A stretch of 64,000 bases of DNA from Lycorma delicatula (GCF_047948215.1 NC_134465.1:41515946-41579945), one strand, 5' to 3'. Shown: positions 31,700 to 44,149, counted from the stretch's first letter. The notes: generated by a model not told the origin, from the letters alone. Program-made: numbers and translations.

Positions 31700-33040
31700 A
31701 TAATACGATTTTCTGAACGATTTTTTTTATAAACAAAAGAAGTCCATGAAAAGAAATTCACTATTTCGCTCCATTATCCCTATATCCATCATTTTGTAAT
31801 TTGTCAATAAAAATTTATAACTTAAGAACGTCTAAAATATTTTAATGAAAAACGGTGTACATATATCTGACAACATACACAAAATAAATAAGTTTGAAAA
31901 TTTTATTTACAATATAATCGATTATTTGGGCTGTTTTTACTTTCTTTACTAACCGAATTAAAAATAATGCAACAGACTCAAAATTGTCGACCTCATAATT
32001 GTTGTGATCCACTCTAACAATTTCATCCGTATCGCTCAGCCGTTTATCTACATATTTAAGAAATGAGATATCGTATGGTACAATAAAAAAATTAAAATTT
32101 TACGTAATAAAACATAATCTCATAAAATTAATATTTATCCAGCCACTAGTTAATTTCTTGACGTTATCTACATAACGAATTTTTACGTTCCAATCAGAAT
32201 AAATACACATTTATTGTCCGTCCTCGACAGAGATGTAACTGGTATCTTGGTGACGTCAGGTAAACCAATTAAAATGTATTTATATATCGAATAATTCACC
32301 ATAAAAGAATAAATGAAATAAAATTGTTATTATGCAGACATATATTACATTATATTAAAACAAATTACTGACACGGGTCAGTAATTGCGTTATGTACACG
32401 TACGCGTGTTTTGTGTTACAAACTAAAAATGAATTTACCAAGAAGTAAGGTATAAAGGAGTAAAAAAAAAAAAAAACAACAGAAGAAAAATAAGCAATCC
32501 CCAGAGAAACAGAGAAAAGATATCTTTGAAAAAGCGTGTACGTGCAGTGTGTTGGATGTACAGTAGATACGTCATGGATAGAAACATTTCTGGCGGTGTT
32601 ATGGGGTGAGTTTTATAGTGTGTACTAAATGCTATATTTTTAGGCGTTATCCCTCAGGTACCATTAATTTTTTTCAACCTAAATGGACTAAAAACGTTTT
32701 CAATAATTCATATTAAAAAAAAAAAAAATGGAAAAAATAAGAGTTGGTTTTAATTTTTTATCACGAACAAAAAAATTTTTTTTTTTATTTTTTAATAAAA
32801 TACCACGTACAATAAAAAAATGTGTTTACAATTCTACATAAAAACGTTGAAAATTAAAAAAAAAAAGTAATTTAAAAATAGTTATCTTTTTATTCTGGAA
32901 GATTGTAACTTAAACAAACGCTTCCTTATTTTAAAAACTAAAATCCGAAGCTTCCTTTATTTATCTCCTGCTTTTAAAATTTAAATTATACATTTTTATC
33001 TAATTATTAAAATTTTTCTTGAAAATCTGAAGGAAAATTA
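31700..33040. other. AT-rich region, no gene seen
   Basis: AT-rich, with A runs near 32460 and 32715. No domain-bearing frame and no shared repeat were found. Confidence 0.55.
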
Positions 33041-33044
33041 TTTT

Positions 33045-33890
33045 TAAAAAGCCTTCTGATGGATCGAAACAAGACGATACCGTTGTTTGTGCTTTTGTTG
33101 TCAATGAATTATATGTTTGGCCTACCCGGTATTATGAGAGTGTTCACCGCTGAACTACTCGCTATAAATAGTGCTCTAAATATCGTTAACCCTAAATATA
33201 GAAACATTCTTATTTGCAGTGACTCGTGTAGTGCTCTCCAGGCGTTAGAAAACGTTTATTCGAAACATCCTATCGTCATGGAAATTTACGATGCAATCGC
33301 TGAGTTAGGTAATCTCAACACAGAAGTAAGTTTTTGCTGGGTCCTTAGCCACGTAGGAATTCTAGGTAACGAAAGAGCAGATTATGCTATCAAAGAAGCG
33401 TGTATTCAACCTCCTTTTACCACCCGAGTTACTACCTTTGATTTTATTAATCGTGTAAAACAATCGCTGAGAGCAAGGTGACAAAGTGACTGGGCGACTA
33501 CGGTCGATAACAAACTCCGACGGATTAAAGATTCAGTGTTGCCATGGGGCTCCTCTTGCAGAAAGTTTCATCGTGAGGAAGCGGTCCTCTGCCGGTTACG
33601 GATAGGACATACGAGGATCACACACGAATACCTAATGTCAAGAGAAGTCCCACCCGTATTCACAAGATGCAACTGCCGCATGACTCTGCACCACATTCTC
33701 GTGGACTGCATATGTTATGCGGCGTAAGTTTAATCTACCTAGAAACATCCGTGATATTTTGTACAATAACAACGAAATTTTGGACCGGATGTTTCTGTTT
33801 TTGCACAGTACCAGGTTACTGCAAAAAATTGAATATTATCATATATACTTTTATGCTAGAAGAGTTTTTGGTAATTTTTAACCTTTACTT
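33045..33890 (+). pseudogene. RNase H domain and C-terminus of a LINE polyprotein
   Basis: RNase H in such LINEs removes the RNA template during reverse transcription. The first Asp lies in SDGSKQDD at about 33055, in a different frame from the open stretch 33059-33481, which holds FTAELLAINSAL (Glu), ILICSDSCSALQAL (Asp) and the C-terminal FCWVLSHVGILGNERADYAIKEA (His, Asp). Thus all catalytic positions are readable, with one frameshift near 33140 and a TGA at 33480. After it comes the typical C-terminal Cys/His region of Jockey/I-like LINEs: LCRLRIGHTRITHEYLM, PPVFTRCNCRMTLHHILVDC. A further remnant near 33740-33830 reads NIRDILYNNNEILDRMF. No RT domain or poly(A) end was found. It is the only copy in the window. 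Confidence 0.88.
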
Positions 33891-34379
33891 TCAATTTTGA
33901 TTTTTTTGGTCTGTCTTTAATTTTATTATCCGAGAAGAGAGCCTTTTGCACAACCCATCGGAATTAGGTAAGTTTTATATAGTTTCTTTATTCGATTATT
34001 TTAACATTTATATTTTAAAGACTTCGCCTGCGTGCGATATTAGTTTTGAGTTTTATTTTACTTTTTTGTTTCTTGTTTTAATAATTTTTTATTATATGAT
34101 TGATATTAATTTTACACCTTATAAGTTTTATTATTTTGGAGTTATTTTACCGTTTTATTAATAAAATTCCGGGCGATGATAACGCCCAGACGTTTTTCGT
34201 CCACAAACAAAAAAAAATAAATTGTAAATTTGAATTGCCTCCTAATTATTATTCTTTCGTAATTATTTTCATAAATTTGTACCGGCTTTTCTTTAATTTA
34301 CAATGATTTAACCGTGTTTTCAAATCACGTAAGCATAATGAAACTCATTTCAACCTTTCATATAAATTCTATTACGTAA
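33891..34379. other. AT-rich sequence after the RNase H LINE
   Basis: It may contain the 3' untranslated part of the LINE (AGAGAGCCTTTTGCACAACC near 33938), but no end could be defined. Short open frames are Phe/Ile/Tyr-rich and unsupported. Confidence 0.4.
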
Positions 34380-34504
34380 ATAGGAAGAGGGTTTTTGTTT
34401 GTTCGGGATAAACAAAAAAAAACTACTCGATTAACTAAAAGTAAATTTTTACACATGTTTTTTTTGTAACAGAAGATTTAAAGAATTTTCATCTCAAAAA
34501 ATCT

Positions 34505-34916
34505 TTCTTTTTTTTTGTCTTCAGTCATTTGACTGGTTTGATGCAGCTCTCAAGATTCCCTATCTAGTGCTAGTCGTTTCATTTCAGTATACCCTCTACA
34601 TCCTACATCCCTAACAATTTGTTTTACATATTCCAAACGTGGCCTGCCTACACAATTTTTCCCTTCTACCTGTCCTTCCAGTATTAAAGCGACTATTCCA
34701 GGATGCCTTAGTATGTGGCCTATAAGTCTGTCTCTTCTTTTAACTATATTTTTCCAAATGCTTCTTTCTTCATCTATTTGCCGCAATACCTCTTCATTTG
34801 TCATAACATTCTCCTATAGCACCGCATTTCAAAAGCTTGTAATCTTTTCTTCTCAGATACGCCGATCGTCCAAGTTTCACTTCCATATAAAGCGACACTC
34901 CAAACATATACTTTCG
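34505..34916 (-). mobile_element. 5'-truncated LINE-A with 8-bp target duplication
   Basis: The T run and family 3' end are followed by the C-terminal domain: 34550-34804 is open (NEEVLRQIDEERSIWKNIVKRRDRLIGHILRHPG.. GRPRLEYVK). About 23 bp are missing at 34804 relative to 14391, breaking the frame. AAAAATCT flanks it (34497-34504 and 34917-34924). The R3 copy at 48820 shows the uninterrupted sequence at this place. Confidence 0.88.
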
Positions 34917-35437
34917 AAAAATCTATAAAATATAAATTTGTAACTGTGAAGATTTGCCGGTTGAAGCACAAACTTTAATGAATTGCATTAACGAACTGTG
35001 AGTCTCTACCACTATGTGAACTTGGCTTGAATTGAATTATTCGAATGAATAATATTACAAAAATAATATAATTAAATTTACATAAAATAAAATAAATTAA
35101 AAAAAATTCTGTTTAATAATAATGGGTTTCCAGAGGGGAATGCATATGAGACTAGAGTGGTGATGAATACAAACACCTTGTGCGAGGCTAGATCGATCAT
35201 CATCATCGACTGGTAACAAACGGTTTGCCCCTGGGGCGCCGTTTTGGAAGGTACAATCGAGTGCTCTTATAATATCTCTGCAAACAATCGTCTGGTTTTC
35301 TATATTCAAACGGAGTATTTGTTATTGTTAGTAGCTTAAAGGATAACTTTTTCGCACATCAGGTACACTCTCCATCTAACATATCTCGAGTAGTTGGAAG
35401 TGTATATATACTAGCACACACGCACACACACACACAC

Positions 35438-35517
35438 TTTTTTTTTGTCTTCAGTCATTTGACTGGTTTATGCAGCTCTCCAAGATTCCTTATCTAGTGC
35501 TAGTCGTTTCATTTCGG
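35438..35517 (-). mobile_element. Very short LINE-A 3' end
   Basis: Only about 80 bp of the LINE 3' end (hairpin, GCAGCTCTCCAAGATTCC, TCTAGTGCTAGTCGTTTC) follow a T run. It lies between a CA repeat and a TA-rich stretch, and target duplication cannot be judged. Confidence 0.85.
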
Positions 35518-36125
35518 TATATATATATATATTATTTATCGGTATATATATTTTATATTTTTCGGTATATATATATGTATGTATATATAAAATTTGTCTG
35601 TTAGTTTTGTACCATCATGCTAGAACCAACCGACCGATTACTTTCAAATTTGCAGGATACATTTGTGTTATCCAAGGGCATTGACAGCCATCGACAGACG
35701 CCCTAGCTCCCTTGAAGGTAAAGAAATTAAAAATATTCATTATTTCTTCGGCCCCAAGGAGGGTGAAGTTGTGAATTAAAGATATTCGTTAACGGAAATT
35801 TTTACTTCATTGTTATATTTCTGCCATCACAGTAAAAAAATAAGTTATGAATTTTTCGTCGTCAGAGGAAAACGAACAGTGCATGGGTCAAGCGAGTAGA
35901 ACCCTCTGGATAGATGGAAATGGCGACCGAAGCAAACTCTACAAGTGTCCAGATCGACAGTCACCCTGGAAAATTGGGAATGGCGAGCGAGGCGAGCTCT
36001 GCGTCCATGGGATAGACCACTTGGTTCCGGGAGGCTCCGAGGAGCTCTTGAGTTGGCTCCGAGATTCGTCTGAACTTGAGCCTTGAGGGGCCAAGTTCTG
36101 GCTAGACGGACCTGTTAATATACAT

Positions 36126-36667
36126 ATAATGACGAAAAGAAGATAAAAATTTTTACGTAGACCTGCATAAAACGAGATCAATTAACTAAAAATTCTCATT
36201 TTTTTAAAAATAAAAATATAAACCGGTTTACAGAAGCAGAAAAGCGTTTTAAAATACTGAATAAATTAAAAAAGCAGAATTCTGAACAGACAAACTTTCA
36301 GAAAAAGGTTAGATCAATCTGAATTTCCAAAAGTGCAGAGGAAAATCGTAAATGGAGTGACAAGATGAAAAAAAAAACATAAAGAGTTTTTTTTGAAATG
36401 AAAGATGTCTGCGCTATTTAAACGCGATCGTTAGAAATCAGATCGAAAGAAATAAACAGGTGGATCCTACACGACCCACATTTTTGACAGATACCTGTTG
36501 AGCAAACCGCAGCTGTCGAGCTGTTGAAACGAATTTGACGTATATCAACAAACACGATAAATTTTTAAACGGATATAATTTAAGATTACCGCTTTGCCAA
36601 GCGGTAGGGGGAAAGCATTTTGAACATTTATAGGAGAATGGTACGCTTTCAAAATTTATTTTATTAA
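36126..36667. other. AT-rich spacer, nothing recognised
   Basis: No open frame with a domain and no repeat boxes were seen. Confidence 0.5.
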
Positions 36668-37021
36668 GTAACTAGCAGACCCGGCAATGCTTCGCTATTG
36701 TTATATACAGAGAGAGAGAGATTGAGTGAGAGACAGAATGGGAGAGAGAAAGTTTAAATGAACACAATTGAAAATTTTATAAAAAAATTAAAAAACTGAA
36801 CTTCACAAATTTTACTTTTCAGTTATTCTTCTTGCCCTTTTCCCTTTCCAACATCTCCCTTTCACCTTTCTCCCTTCCCCTCTCCCAGATTCCTATTTCC
36901 CCTTTTCTCTTTCCATCTTTTCCCCTTTTCCCCGTTTTCCACTTTTCCCTTTTTACCTTTTGCCCGCGCGTAAATCAGTCCATTAGTTTTTTGGTCTTTA
37001 TCGGACACACATACGAACATG

Positions 37022-37068
<47 letters not shown>

Positions 37069-37505
37069 GAATAAAAAAGTCTGTTTGTATATTTGTTTGT
37101 TTCTTAAATATCTCGAACCGGCCCCACCTAGCGGGTATAAGTTTTGCAAAAATATTTCTTTTCACGTAACTAGTATTCATATTCTGAATATGAACCAAAT
37201 CGGTCCATAAATATAATGTTTCTAAATATCTCAACCCCAGCGCCATCTAGCGGGTTCATTTTTTGCAGAGATAATTCTTTCCATGTAAGTAACATGCATT
37301 CTGAATATAAGGCAAATCGGACCATAAACACAATTTTTCAAAATATGTCGACGCCAGCGCCACCTAGCGGGTCCAAACTAATTCAGAAACCTTCTCTGGC
37401 ATGCGTCCAACCGTTCCCCAAAGTTTCATCGCTATCGGATGAACGGTTTAGGAAGGCATAAGAGACATACAGACAGACAAACATTCATTTTTATATATAT
37501 ATAGA
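36668..37505 (+). repeat. Dispersed element with a triple internal repeat
   Basis: It begins ACTAGCAGACCCGGCAATGC, a start sequence I recognise as common for dispersed insect repeats, and ends CAGACAGACAAACATTC then TTTATATATATATAG. A TA microsatellite lies at 37024-37061. Three degenerate units of about 115 bp follow (from about 37107, 37220 and 37337), each with a core like GCGCCACCTAGCGGGT and an AAATCGG.CCATAAA segment. No protein frame is conserved between units. Element class not assigned. Confidence 0.65.
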
Positions 37506-37807
37506 TTAGGATCGAAAACATTTAATTAAATTTTTAAATAATAATTAAATTAAAAAATTTTAAATAATAAATAATTAAACTAAATATCAATTGATCTAAT
37601 GATTTAATATATAGCAGTATTGAAAATTTTTAGTTATTGTACATTATTATTATTAATAGCTTCATTTATGGTTGTAAAGGCTATTATTAAAAGTGTTTGG
37701 GGCGTTGATTCTAACATTAACTGTCTAAAATTTGTTACTGGATGTAATTCTGACGGTAATACGAATAAACAAATCTGACAACAAAGTTGAGATACTTTCT
37801 TGGCGTT

Positions 37808-37977
37808 CATATATACTAGCAATTGTTCTTCTATCTCTGTATTTGAACCCTAATTTTTTTTAAATGCTGAACATTGTATTCCAGTCTATGTTATCGAATG
37901 CCTTTTCTAGGTCTATAAACGCCAAGTACGTTGGTTTGTTTTTCTTTAATCTTCCTTCTACTATTAATCTGAGGCCT
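37808..37977 (-). mobile_element. Internal LINE-A fragment (RT finger region)
   Basis: It corresponds to 15356-15525 of the LINE-A copy at 14391: minus strand reads a degraded FIDLEKAFDN region. Neither end of the LINE is present. It joins repeat R2 directly at GTATACTTG. Confidence 0.85.
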
Positions 37978-39105
37978 GTATACTTGTTATATTATTATAT
38001 ATCGATATACCGATATTATTTTATATTATATATCGATATCTATCGATATATATGCAAAATATATATCGGAGTTTTGGCAAAATTTAATACTTTTTAACCG
38101 GATCGGATTTTTTGGACGAAAATCGGAAATATCTCAAAACCGATTGGTCCTATCACTCTGAAAACTTTTTCCGGGCCCCCCTCGGCGTTAACGCGATTTG
38201 TTTCCAGGGGTATCCATCAGATACCCCTGGAAGATTATATCATCCATCGGATGATATAATTTTCAAGTGCCCCTGGGGCGCCGTTTTGAAATTGCGAAGG
38301 GGGTGCGATGGAGTGCCATCGTAATATCTCGGCAATCGGTCGTCCGATATTCACGATTCAAACGGCGTATGTATCAGCAGGTCGAGCGCTAACTGTTTAA
38401 CGCAACTCTTGATCGACCGGATCTTGGTTATCCGGAAATTAAATCGTTTAACCCTGTTTTTATTGCACTCACCCATCGTAAAACGTACCGATCCGATCTT
38501 TCGCAATATAAGCTCAAACCTGTGCACTAGCGCAGCTGTAAGGTATAAACTTATGAAGACTAAAAAGTAGAAAATAAAAAATAAAAAAAAAAATATTTTT
38601 TAAAACACCACTCTTAAATTAAACGTAATAAAAGGTAGAAAATAATTTTAGGACGGTATATCAGAATGGATTTGACATCATCAAGCTTTGATGGTGATAT
38701 GTAAGATTACGTGAAAGTCAGCACGTCATAGAAATTTAATTAAAAAATGTTTAATTATTTTTTAACTTTTAGTCCGTTTAATTTAATAGGAGTGTTTTAT
38801 AAATATTTTTTTTTTACATATTTTTTATTTATTTATGTGATTGTTTTTCTTCGTAAAATAATGAATTATACCAAAACGTAGGCACCGGCATGTACCGATG
38901 ACTAGCGGAAAATCCGATTCGGTAGTATCAATTTCTACAGTTAAATTTCTAATTTAACTTACGTTATATCAATTTTTACACAAGTGGTAATCAACTTTGG
39001 ACAATAGGAATAATCCCATTCAGAAACGCCGCTCGCCAGGGCAATCCGCCCAGAAGGCCTAGCTGCGGAAGCGTGCCGCAGACACGCCCTGCAGCTAGTA
39101 TCATT
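37978..39105 (+). repeat. Dispersed repeat R2, copy 1
   Basis: It shares with 61319-62675 the TATCGATAT-rich start, GACGAAAATCG, TTTTCAAGTGCCCC, GGGGCGCCGTT, TAATATCTCGGCAA, CTCTTGATCGACCGG, ACTCACCCA, GCGCAGCTGTAA, GAAGACTAAAAAGTA, ATTTTAGGAC, GCACCGG.ATGTA, AGCGGAAAATCC and a GC-rich end with ACGCCCTGCAGCTAG. The part around 38590-38800 forms an imperfect inverted repeat. No reading frame is conserved, so it is likely non-autonomous, class unknown. Confidence 0.7.
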
Positions 39106-42100
39106 ACTAAAAGTTTAAATAAACCCAACAAAGTTTTGAAAAATCGATATTTTTAAACTTTGATGGGCCCCCTACCCCTAATATTGGCCCCAAATATGAT
39201 TTTCTGGATCGCTTTCACCACTACTACTACATCTACGAAGATATTGAAGTAAAAATTCGGTTAAAAAATATAAAATGCAAGAATATTTCGATTTTTGGAA
39301 TAGGGCGAATTTTGGAGCAATTTTTTTTTTAAGTAGTAAAATAAGTATGCGTCCATATTCTGCACTTAATATAAAGTGGGATTTTGTTTAAAAAATGTTC
39401 CTCCTGGAGATATTGACCACAAAATTTTATTAACACCTGCCCCAACAAATTACACGAGTCTTAGTACAAAATTACATCAAAATCGGTTACTCAGTCAAAG
39501 GTTATTAAGCTTCAATCACGCCAACGCACGTACGTACAGGCGGCACAACGAATCTTGTGCTTGGTGCGACTCCAGCAATTCCAGTCATTCATTCTTTTTA
39601 CTTTTAGCAAAACATCTGTGTCATTACGTAACAGCGAATGGGTCTTCGTAAGATGTATTGTGTTTCTACTGAATCGCTTAACTCAATTTATTGAAATTTT
39701 AATAACCTCAATATACGGCTAATTTGTTGAACATTATTACATCTTTTAAATTTAATTTGCTTTAATTACATAAATTATGTCAAATTTAATTGCCAATAAT
39801 ATGGCTATTTTTTTTCTTGATATGATTCTAAGAAAGGTAACTTTCCTAAGTAATAATAATTGGTTTGACCATGTTTGTTTTTACAATAAATAAAATCAGG
39901 ATAAATTAAAAACTATGTTTATTTATTTCAGGCCATTATAATAAATGTTAGTTAAATTTATCATTTAACGTTTGTCTGTTGACGTAGTTATAATAGTTGT
40001 TGAGAATAGGATAAATTGTTATAACATTTCTTTTTACGGCAAAAGTCTTAATCATTTATAAAGTATAAATGACAGAATTAGAAAATATTTAAAAGTAATC
40101 CATAATACTCGTACATCCAACACAAAAATATAAGTTGTATTTACAAGATTTTTGCGTAGAAGCAATTTTGCTTCTGCGCTTAAAAAATAAAACGAATGTT
40201 TTCAATTTGGATAACAAGCACTGTACTAACCGCTGTAGTCCAAGCTTGAAGATTCATTGCCGCGGCAGCTATAAAAATATTACCCCCCCCCCCCACAACG
40301 TTTTTCGTCTTTTTGGGGTCCCTGGGTCATGAAAAGTTGAAAAATAAAAAATTATACTTTAATTTTTTGACTTCATTACCAGGCTTTCCTTCTCGCAGCA
40401 TTGTTTTAGAACTATCATACCAGGAAAGTTAAAAGAAACTACGGAAAGTTTAACAAAGTTTTATTTTTTACTGTGATTTTTCCGGATTTTTTTCAATTCG
40501 ATTGCTTTTAACTCGAGAACGAAAGACTTTATGAACAAACGATTTACGCCATCGTTTTTCTTGTAAAGTTTTACATTAAAATCATGTACCATAAATCCAT
40601 TTTGATATTCTCATTTGTCAGCGAGAAATTAAAAAAATAACCAAGTTTCAAAAAGAAATTCAATATTTATTTTAACTCTTTTACACTCGAAATTTAAAAA
40701 AAATTTAAAAATAAATTTTTACATATTCACAGGAAGATTACACATTCCAAAAATCATGTTTAGATATCAAAAAGTTGTTATCTAAATTTAACGAAAAATT
40801 TAAAAAAATACTCAATTTTTTTATTATTCCATTTCAACTCTTTAAACTACGAATTTAAAAAAATCAATTCATTATTATACACTTTCATCGTAAGAAGAAA
40901 ATTTATACAAATTTTCATTCATTTATCTTCATTAGTTTTTGCAGGGCGATGATGAAAATCGGTCAGTCACGTTAGGACAAGTTGTTTTATTGGTACAGTT
41001 ATATATGTAGTGTATATGCATTACACAAATACATACATATGTATACAGAGAGAAAGCCAAATGTTCGTGTAAAATTTGATTTATTTTTTTTAAATGGGTT
41101 TTCGATGTTTGAGGTTAAACTAGGTACTTATGCAGTTTGTTCCACCCCCAAACAAAACTTTAATTGTTATCAGAATGCAAAAAATGTGCAAACAATCATA
41201 TTTTCATTATTTACGTTTAAACCTTTTCTAAATATATATATACAACCAAAAATAGGTTACCCTAATAACATGTAGAACATGTTATGAACCTAATAACATC
41301 CGTAAACGAGTATAATGATTTTTTTTAATCCAAATTTGTTTTATTTTTTAAAATACATTTTGCTTGATAACAATACTTTTTCTCGTTTAAATATTATAAC
41401 AAAGTAAAAAAAAAATGATAGGTAAAACTCACCGTTCATTTTTGTTGAATATTTCACGACACATCGTACAAAAATTACAACTCTATTTAAATAAGTTAAT
41501 CATGTAATAAGACTAATTATAAATTAATAAATACATAAAATAACAACGGTGAAGTTTTTACTTAATTGTTCATATAAAACGTAACAGTAGCGTAACAACA
41601 CATTTCATTAAGCAGTACAGCCAAGCGGAAACTGATTTGTTCAAAATACTGCGTTATTCGTTAAACAAGGGTTATAAATCGTACGTATAGTTAGATTCTT
41701 AAGTTGGCAACAGTGGTGGGAGTAAGCTGATCGTGACAAACAACTGTCCATCATAACCGATTGACTGAACATAGTTAGGCTTATTTACAGTATTTCATTT
41801 ATCTAACCTAGACATCAGATGCAACTCTGTGGTTTAAATTGTTATATATTAATAATAAAAAAAATGACGCATTTAAGTAGGAAAGAATTCCTTCAGCTTT
41901 ATTCTACTAATTATTGTAAGTAAAATTCAATCAGTTGTTTTCTTGTTAAGAATTTTATTTTTTTTTAACGTAAAATGTTTTATTTTGCAAAATAATTTAT
42001 AAAATATATTAACAGTACGACTTCGATAAACCGGAACTTTTTTTTTAACAACGTATCATCTTTATTTAAATCAGTTTCTTTCAATATTTTTTATTTTATT

Positions 42101-42527
42101 TTTTTTTAATAATATCTACATAATTAATTAATTCTTTTATTATTATTATGTTACCATGTAGCCTTTACTAATAATTACATATTTGCGATTATCCGGGTCT
42201 CGTTAAAAAAATTTTTTTAAAGATTTTTATTCGTTTCTTTTTTTAAAATACAAAAACGATTATTTGTTCACAATGATGAATGATGATCTTCTAGATGATT
42301 ATCTAGAAAAACCTGAAATCTTGATAATCGGAATCTCGGTTGTACATCTTTCGATGATCCAGATTTTCTTTACCTGATACATTTAAGTAATAACTTTTTT
42401 ATAAAAATAATATTTTTTAATAATATTTACACAATAATAATATTATGTTGTTTTACTTTTTCTATTACTTCTTCATTTTACTGTGCCGTGCTTTTCCCCT
42501 CTAAAAATTTGCCTATTTTGAATTTCT
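39106..42527. other. Long AT-rich region, no gene seen
   Basis: At 39140-39650 there is a moderately structured segment (TACATCAAAATCGGTTACTC, CGCACGTACGTACAGGCG) that resembles the ends of dispersed insect repeats; its open frame has no domain. A run of about 12 C lies near 40282-40294. Short perfect hairpins occur at about 40155-40176 (AGAAGCAA/TTGCTTCT) and 41266-41284 (TAACATGT/ACATGTTA). The rest is AT-rich and unremarkable. Confidence 0.5.
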
Positions 42528-42978
42528 GGTACTTACGTATTAACGCTACCGCAGCTACAGCTTTATTTAAAAACTAAGTAGTCAATCGGATTTCGGTGGA
42601 AAATGGGTCAATTTAACATAAATAAATATTTATGTGATAAATATAATTTAACCAGACTTAACCTACGCTCGCTTCGCTAGCTAACCTTGACTAATTAACG
42701 CCGTAATTTTTTTGAGTATTTATTTAATAAATTCAGTAATTATTGCAATTATTTATTAAATAAATGCTAAAAAAATTACGGTGTTAATTAGTCAAGGTTA
42801 GCGAGCGAAGCGAGTGTAGATTAAGTTTGGTTTAATTATATTTATAAAATAAATAAATATAAATAACCATTTATATTCTGTTTTGAATCTGTTTCGGCCA
42901 TTTTCCACCGAAATCCGATTGACTACTTTTTGTTTTTAAATAAAGCTATAGCTGCGGTGGCGTGAATAAGTAAGCACC
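42528..42978. repeat. 451-bp palindrome (foldback element)
   Basis: The left arm (from GGTACTTACGTATTAACGC) and the right arm (ending GCGTGAATAAGTAAGCACC) are inverted copies for about 215 bp each around a centre near 42753. Landmarks in both are CTTTATTTAAAAAC, TAGTCAATCGGATTTCGG, GGAAAATGG, CTACGCTCGCTTCGCT and CTTGACTAATTAACGCCGTA. No coding content, so probably a non-autonomous foldback element. Confidence 0.85.
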
Positions 42979-43316
42979 GAATATCTTTATCAAAGATCTG
43001 TTTTCCTTTTTAGTCCGTTCTTCTGAGAACTGAATCAATTCGATTTTGCTATTCAAAAGAATTCGAATAATTTTCCTTTTACATCAGTGAAAGATACCCG
43101 TGAAACATTAATTATTTCTTATCGAATCGGACGAAAATTTTTTCGAATTTTTTTTTGTACGTTACGGAATTATATTTTATTCTCCAGTTTTCGTTCTTTT
43201 GGTTTTGGATCCTAAAATTCCTCTATCTCTTTTTCTAAATTTGTCTATTTCTAGGTTACCGTTTAGGTTTAAACATTGCGATGTTTAAACTTTCCACTTT
43301 CTAGATTAATTATTGC

Positions 43317-43598
43317 ACCCACCGGGTTGGTCTAGTGGCTAACGCGTCTTCCCAAATCAGCTGATTTGGAAGTCGTGAGTTCCAGCGTTCAAGTCCTAGT
43401 AAAGTTAGTTATTTTTACACGGATTTGAATACTAGATCGTGGATACCGGTGTTATTTGGTGGTTGGGTTTCAATTAACCACACATCTCAGGAATGGTCGA
43501 ACTGAGAATGTACTACACTTCATTTACATTCATACATATCATCCTCTGAAGTATTATCTGAACGGTAGTTACCGGAGGCTAAACAGGAAAAAGAAAGA
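43317..43598 (+). repeat. SINE-1 copy, full length, 14-bp target duplication
   Basis: It has an intact A box TGGTCTAGTGG (43328-43338) and B box GTTCAAGTC (43387-43395). The tail reads GGAGGCTAAACAGG then A-rich. AGATTAATTATTGC flanks it perfectly (43303-43316 and 43599-43612). Confidence 0.95.
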
Positions 43599-43612
43599 AG
43601 ATTAATTATTGC

Positions 43613-44073
43613 GGTATTTTTTAATTTGTGAAAGGCATTTTTTTTTTGTAGATCCCTTTAATTATTCCATACGTTTTCTTACTTACCCGGTTCTTTTATA
43701 CACCATTTTCCTTTTTGCGGATTGTCTCCTCTAAATATTTCATTTGGAATCCTTTGGAACTATTCAGGTTATCAATTTGTGTTTTTTTTTCTTTTCCAGA
43801 GTTATTGGATGCATTTATATTCTTTGTCAATCAAAATTAAAAATCGATTTTAATTGTTTTTTTTTTTTTGATTAATCAAAATTTAATTGATTTTTAATTT
43901 GAAATTGATATTTAATTTGTTACTTATCTGATTTCGGCTTTGATCAGAAAAGGTTTGGAAATAAATTTTGGAATATATAAAGGTTAAAGTTTTTTGATTA
44001 GTAAGGCGTTACATATAATTATCCCAAATTTTCGATATGTTCATGTTTGCTCGGATTCCATATATGCCTTACT
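43613..44073. other. AT-rich spacer, nothing recognised
   Basis: T-rich sequence without gene or shared repeat. AATTTAATTGA-type short inverted repeats are expected by composition. Confidence 0.5.
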
Positions 44074-44086
44074 AATGATGTATACT

Positions 44087-44149
44087 CTATTTTCTCTCTT
44101 TTTCTATTTAGCTTCTGTAATTTATTTCTTCAAATGAAGAATAAGAATG

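Larger units (their letters stand above)
34380..36125 (+). repeat. Dispersed repeat R3, copy 1, with LINE insertions
   Basis: It shares with 48820-49540 the order GTTTTTGTTTGTTCG, ATAAACAAAAA.CTACTCGAT, ACAAACTTTAATGAATTG, CTGTTTAATAATAA, CTGGGGCGCCGTTTT, GTGCTCTTATAATAT, ATCAGGTACACTCT and GTAGA.CCCTCTGG. Part is also at 59466-59760 (minus). It is interrupted by LINE-A pieces at 34505-34916 and 35438-35517. Near 35915-36005 a GC-rich segment is duplicated (GGAAATGGCGACCGAAGC / GGGAATGGCGAGCGAGGC). It has no conserved frame; class unknown. Confidence 0.65.

Noticed and set aside
36832..37246. Open frames with Phe/Pro-rich or Tyr-Ile repeat translations
   Set aside because: They overlap pyrimidine-rich DNA and a TA microsatellite and have no domain support.
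39376..39651. 91-codon frame with Cys/His residues
   Set aside because: The Cys and His do not form a known pattern, and the DNA resembles the end of a dispersed repeat.
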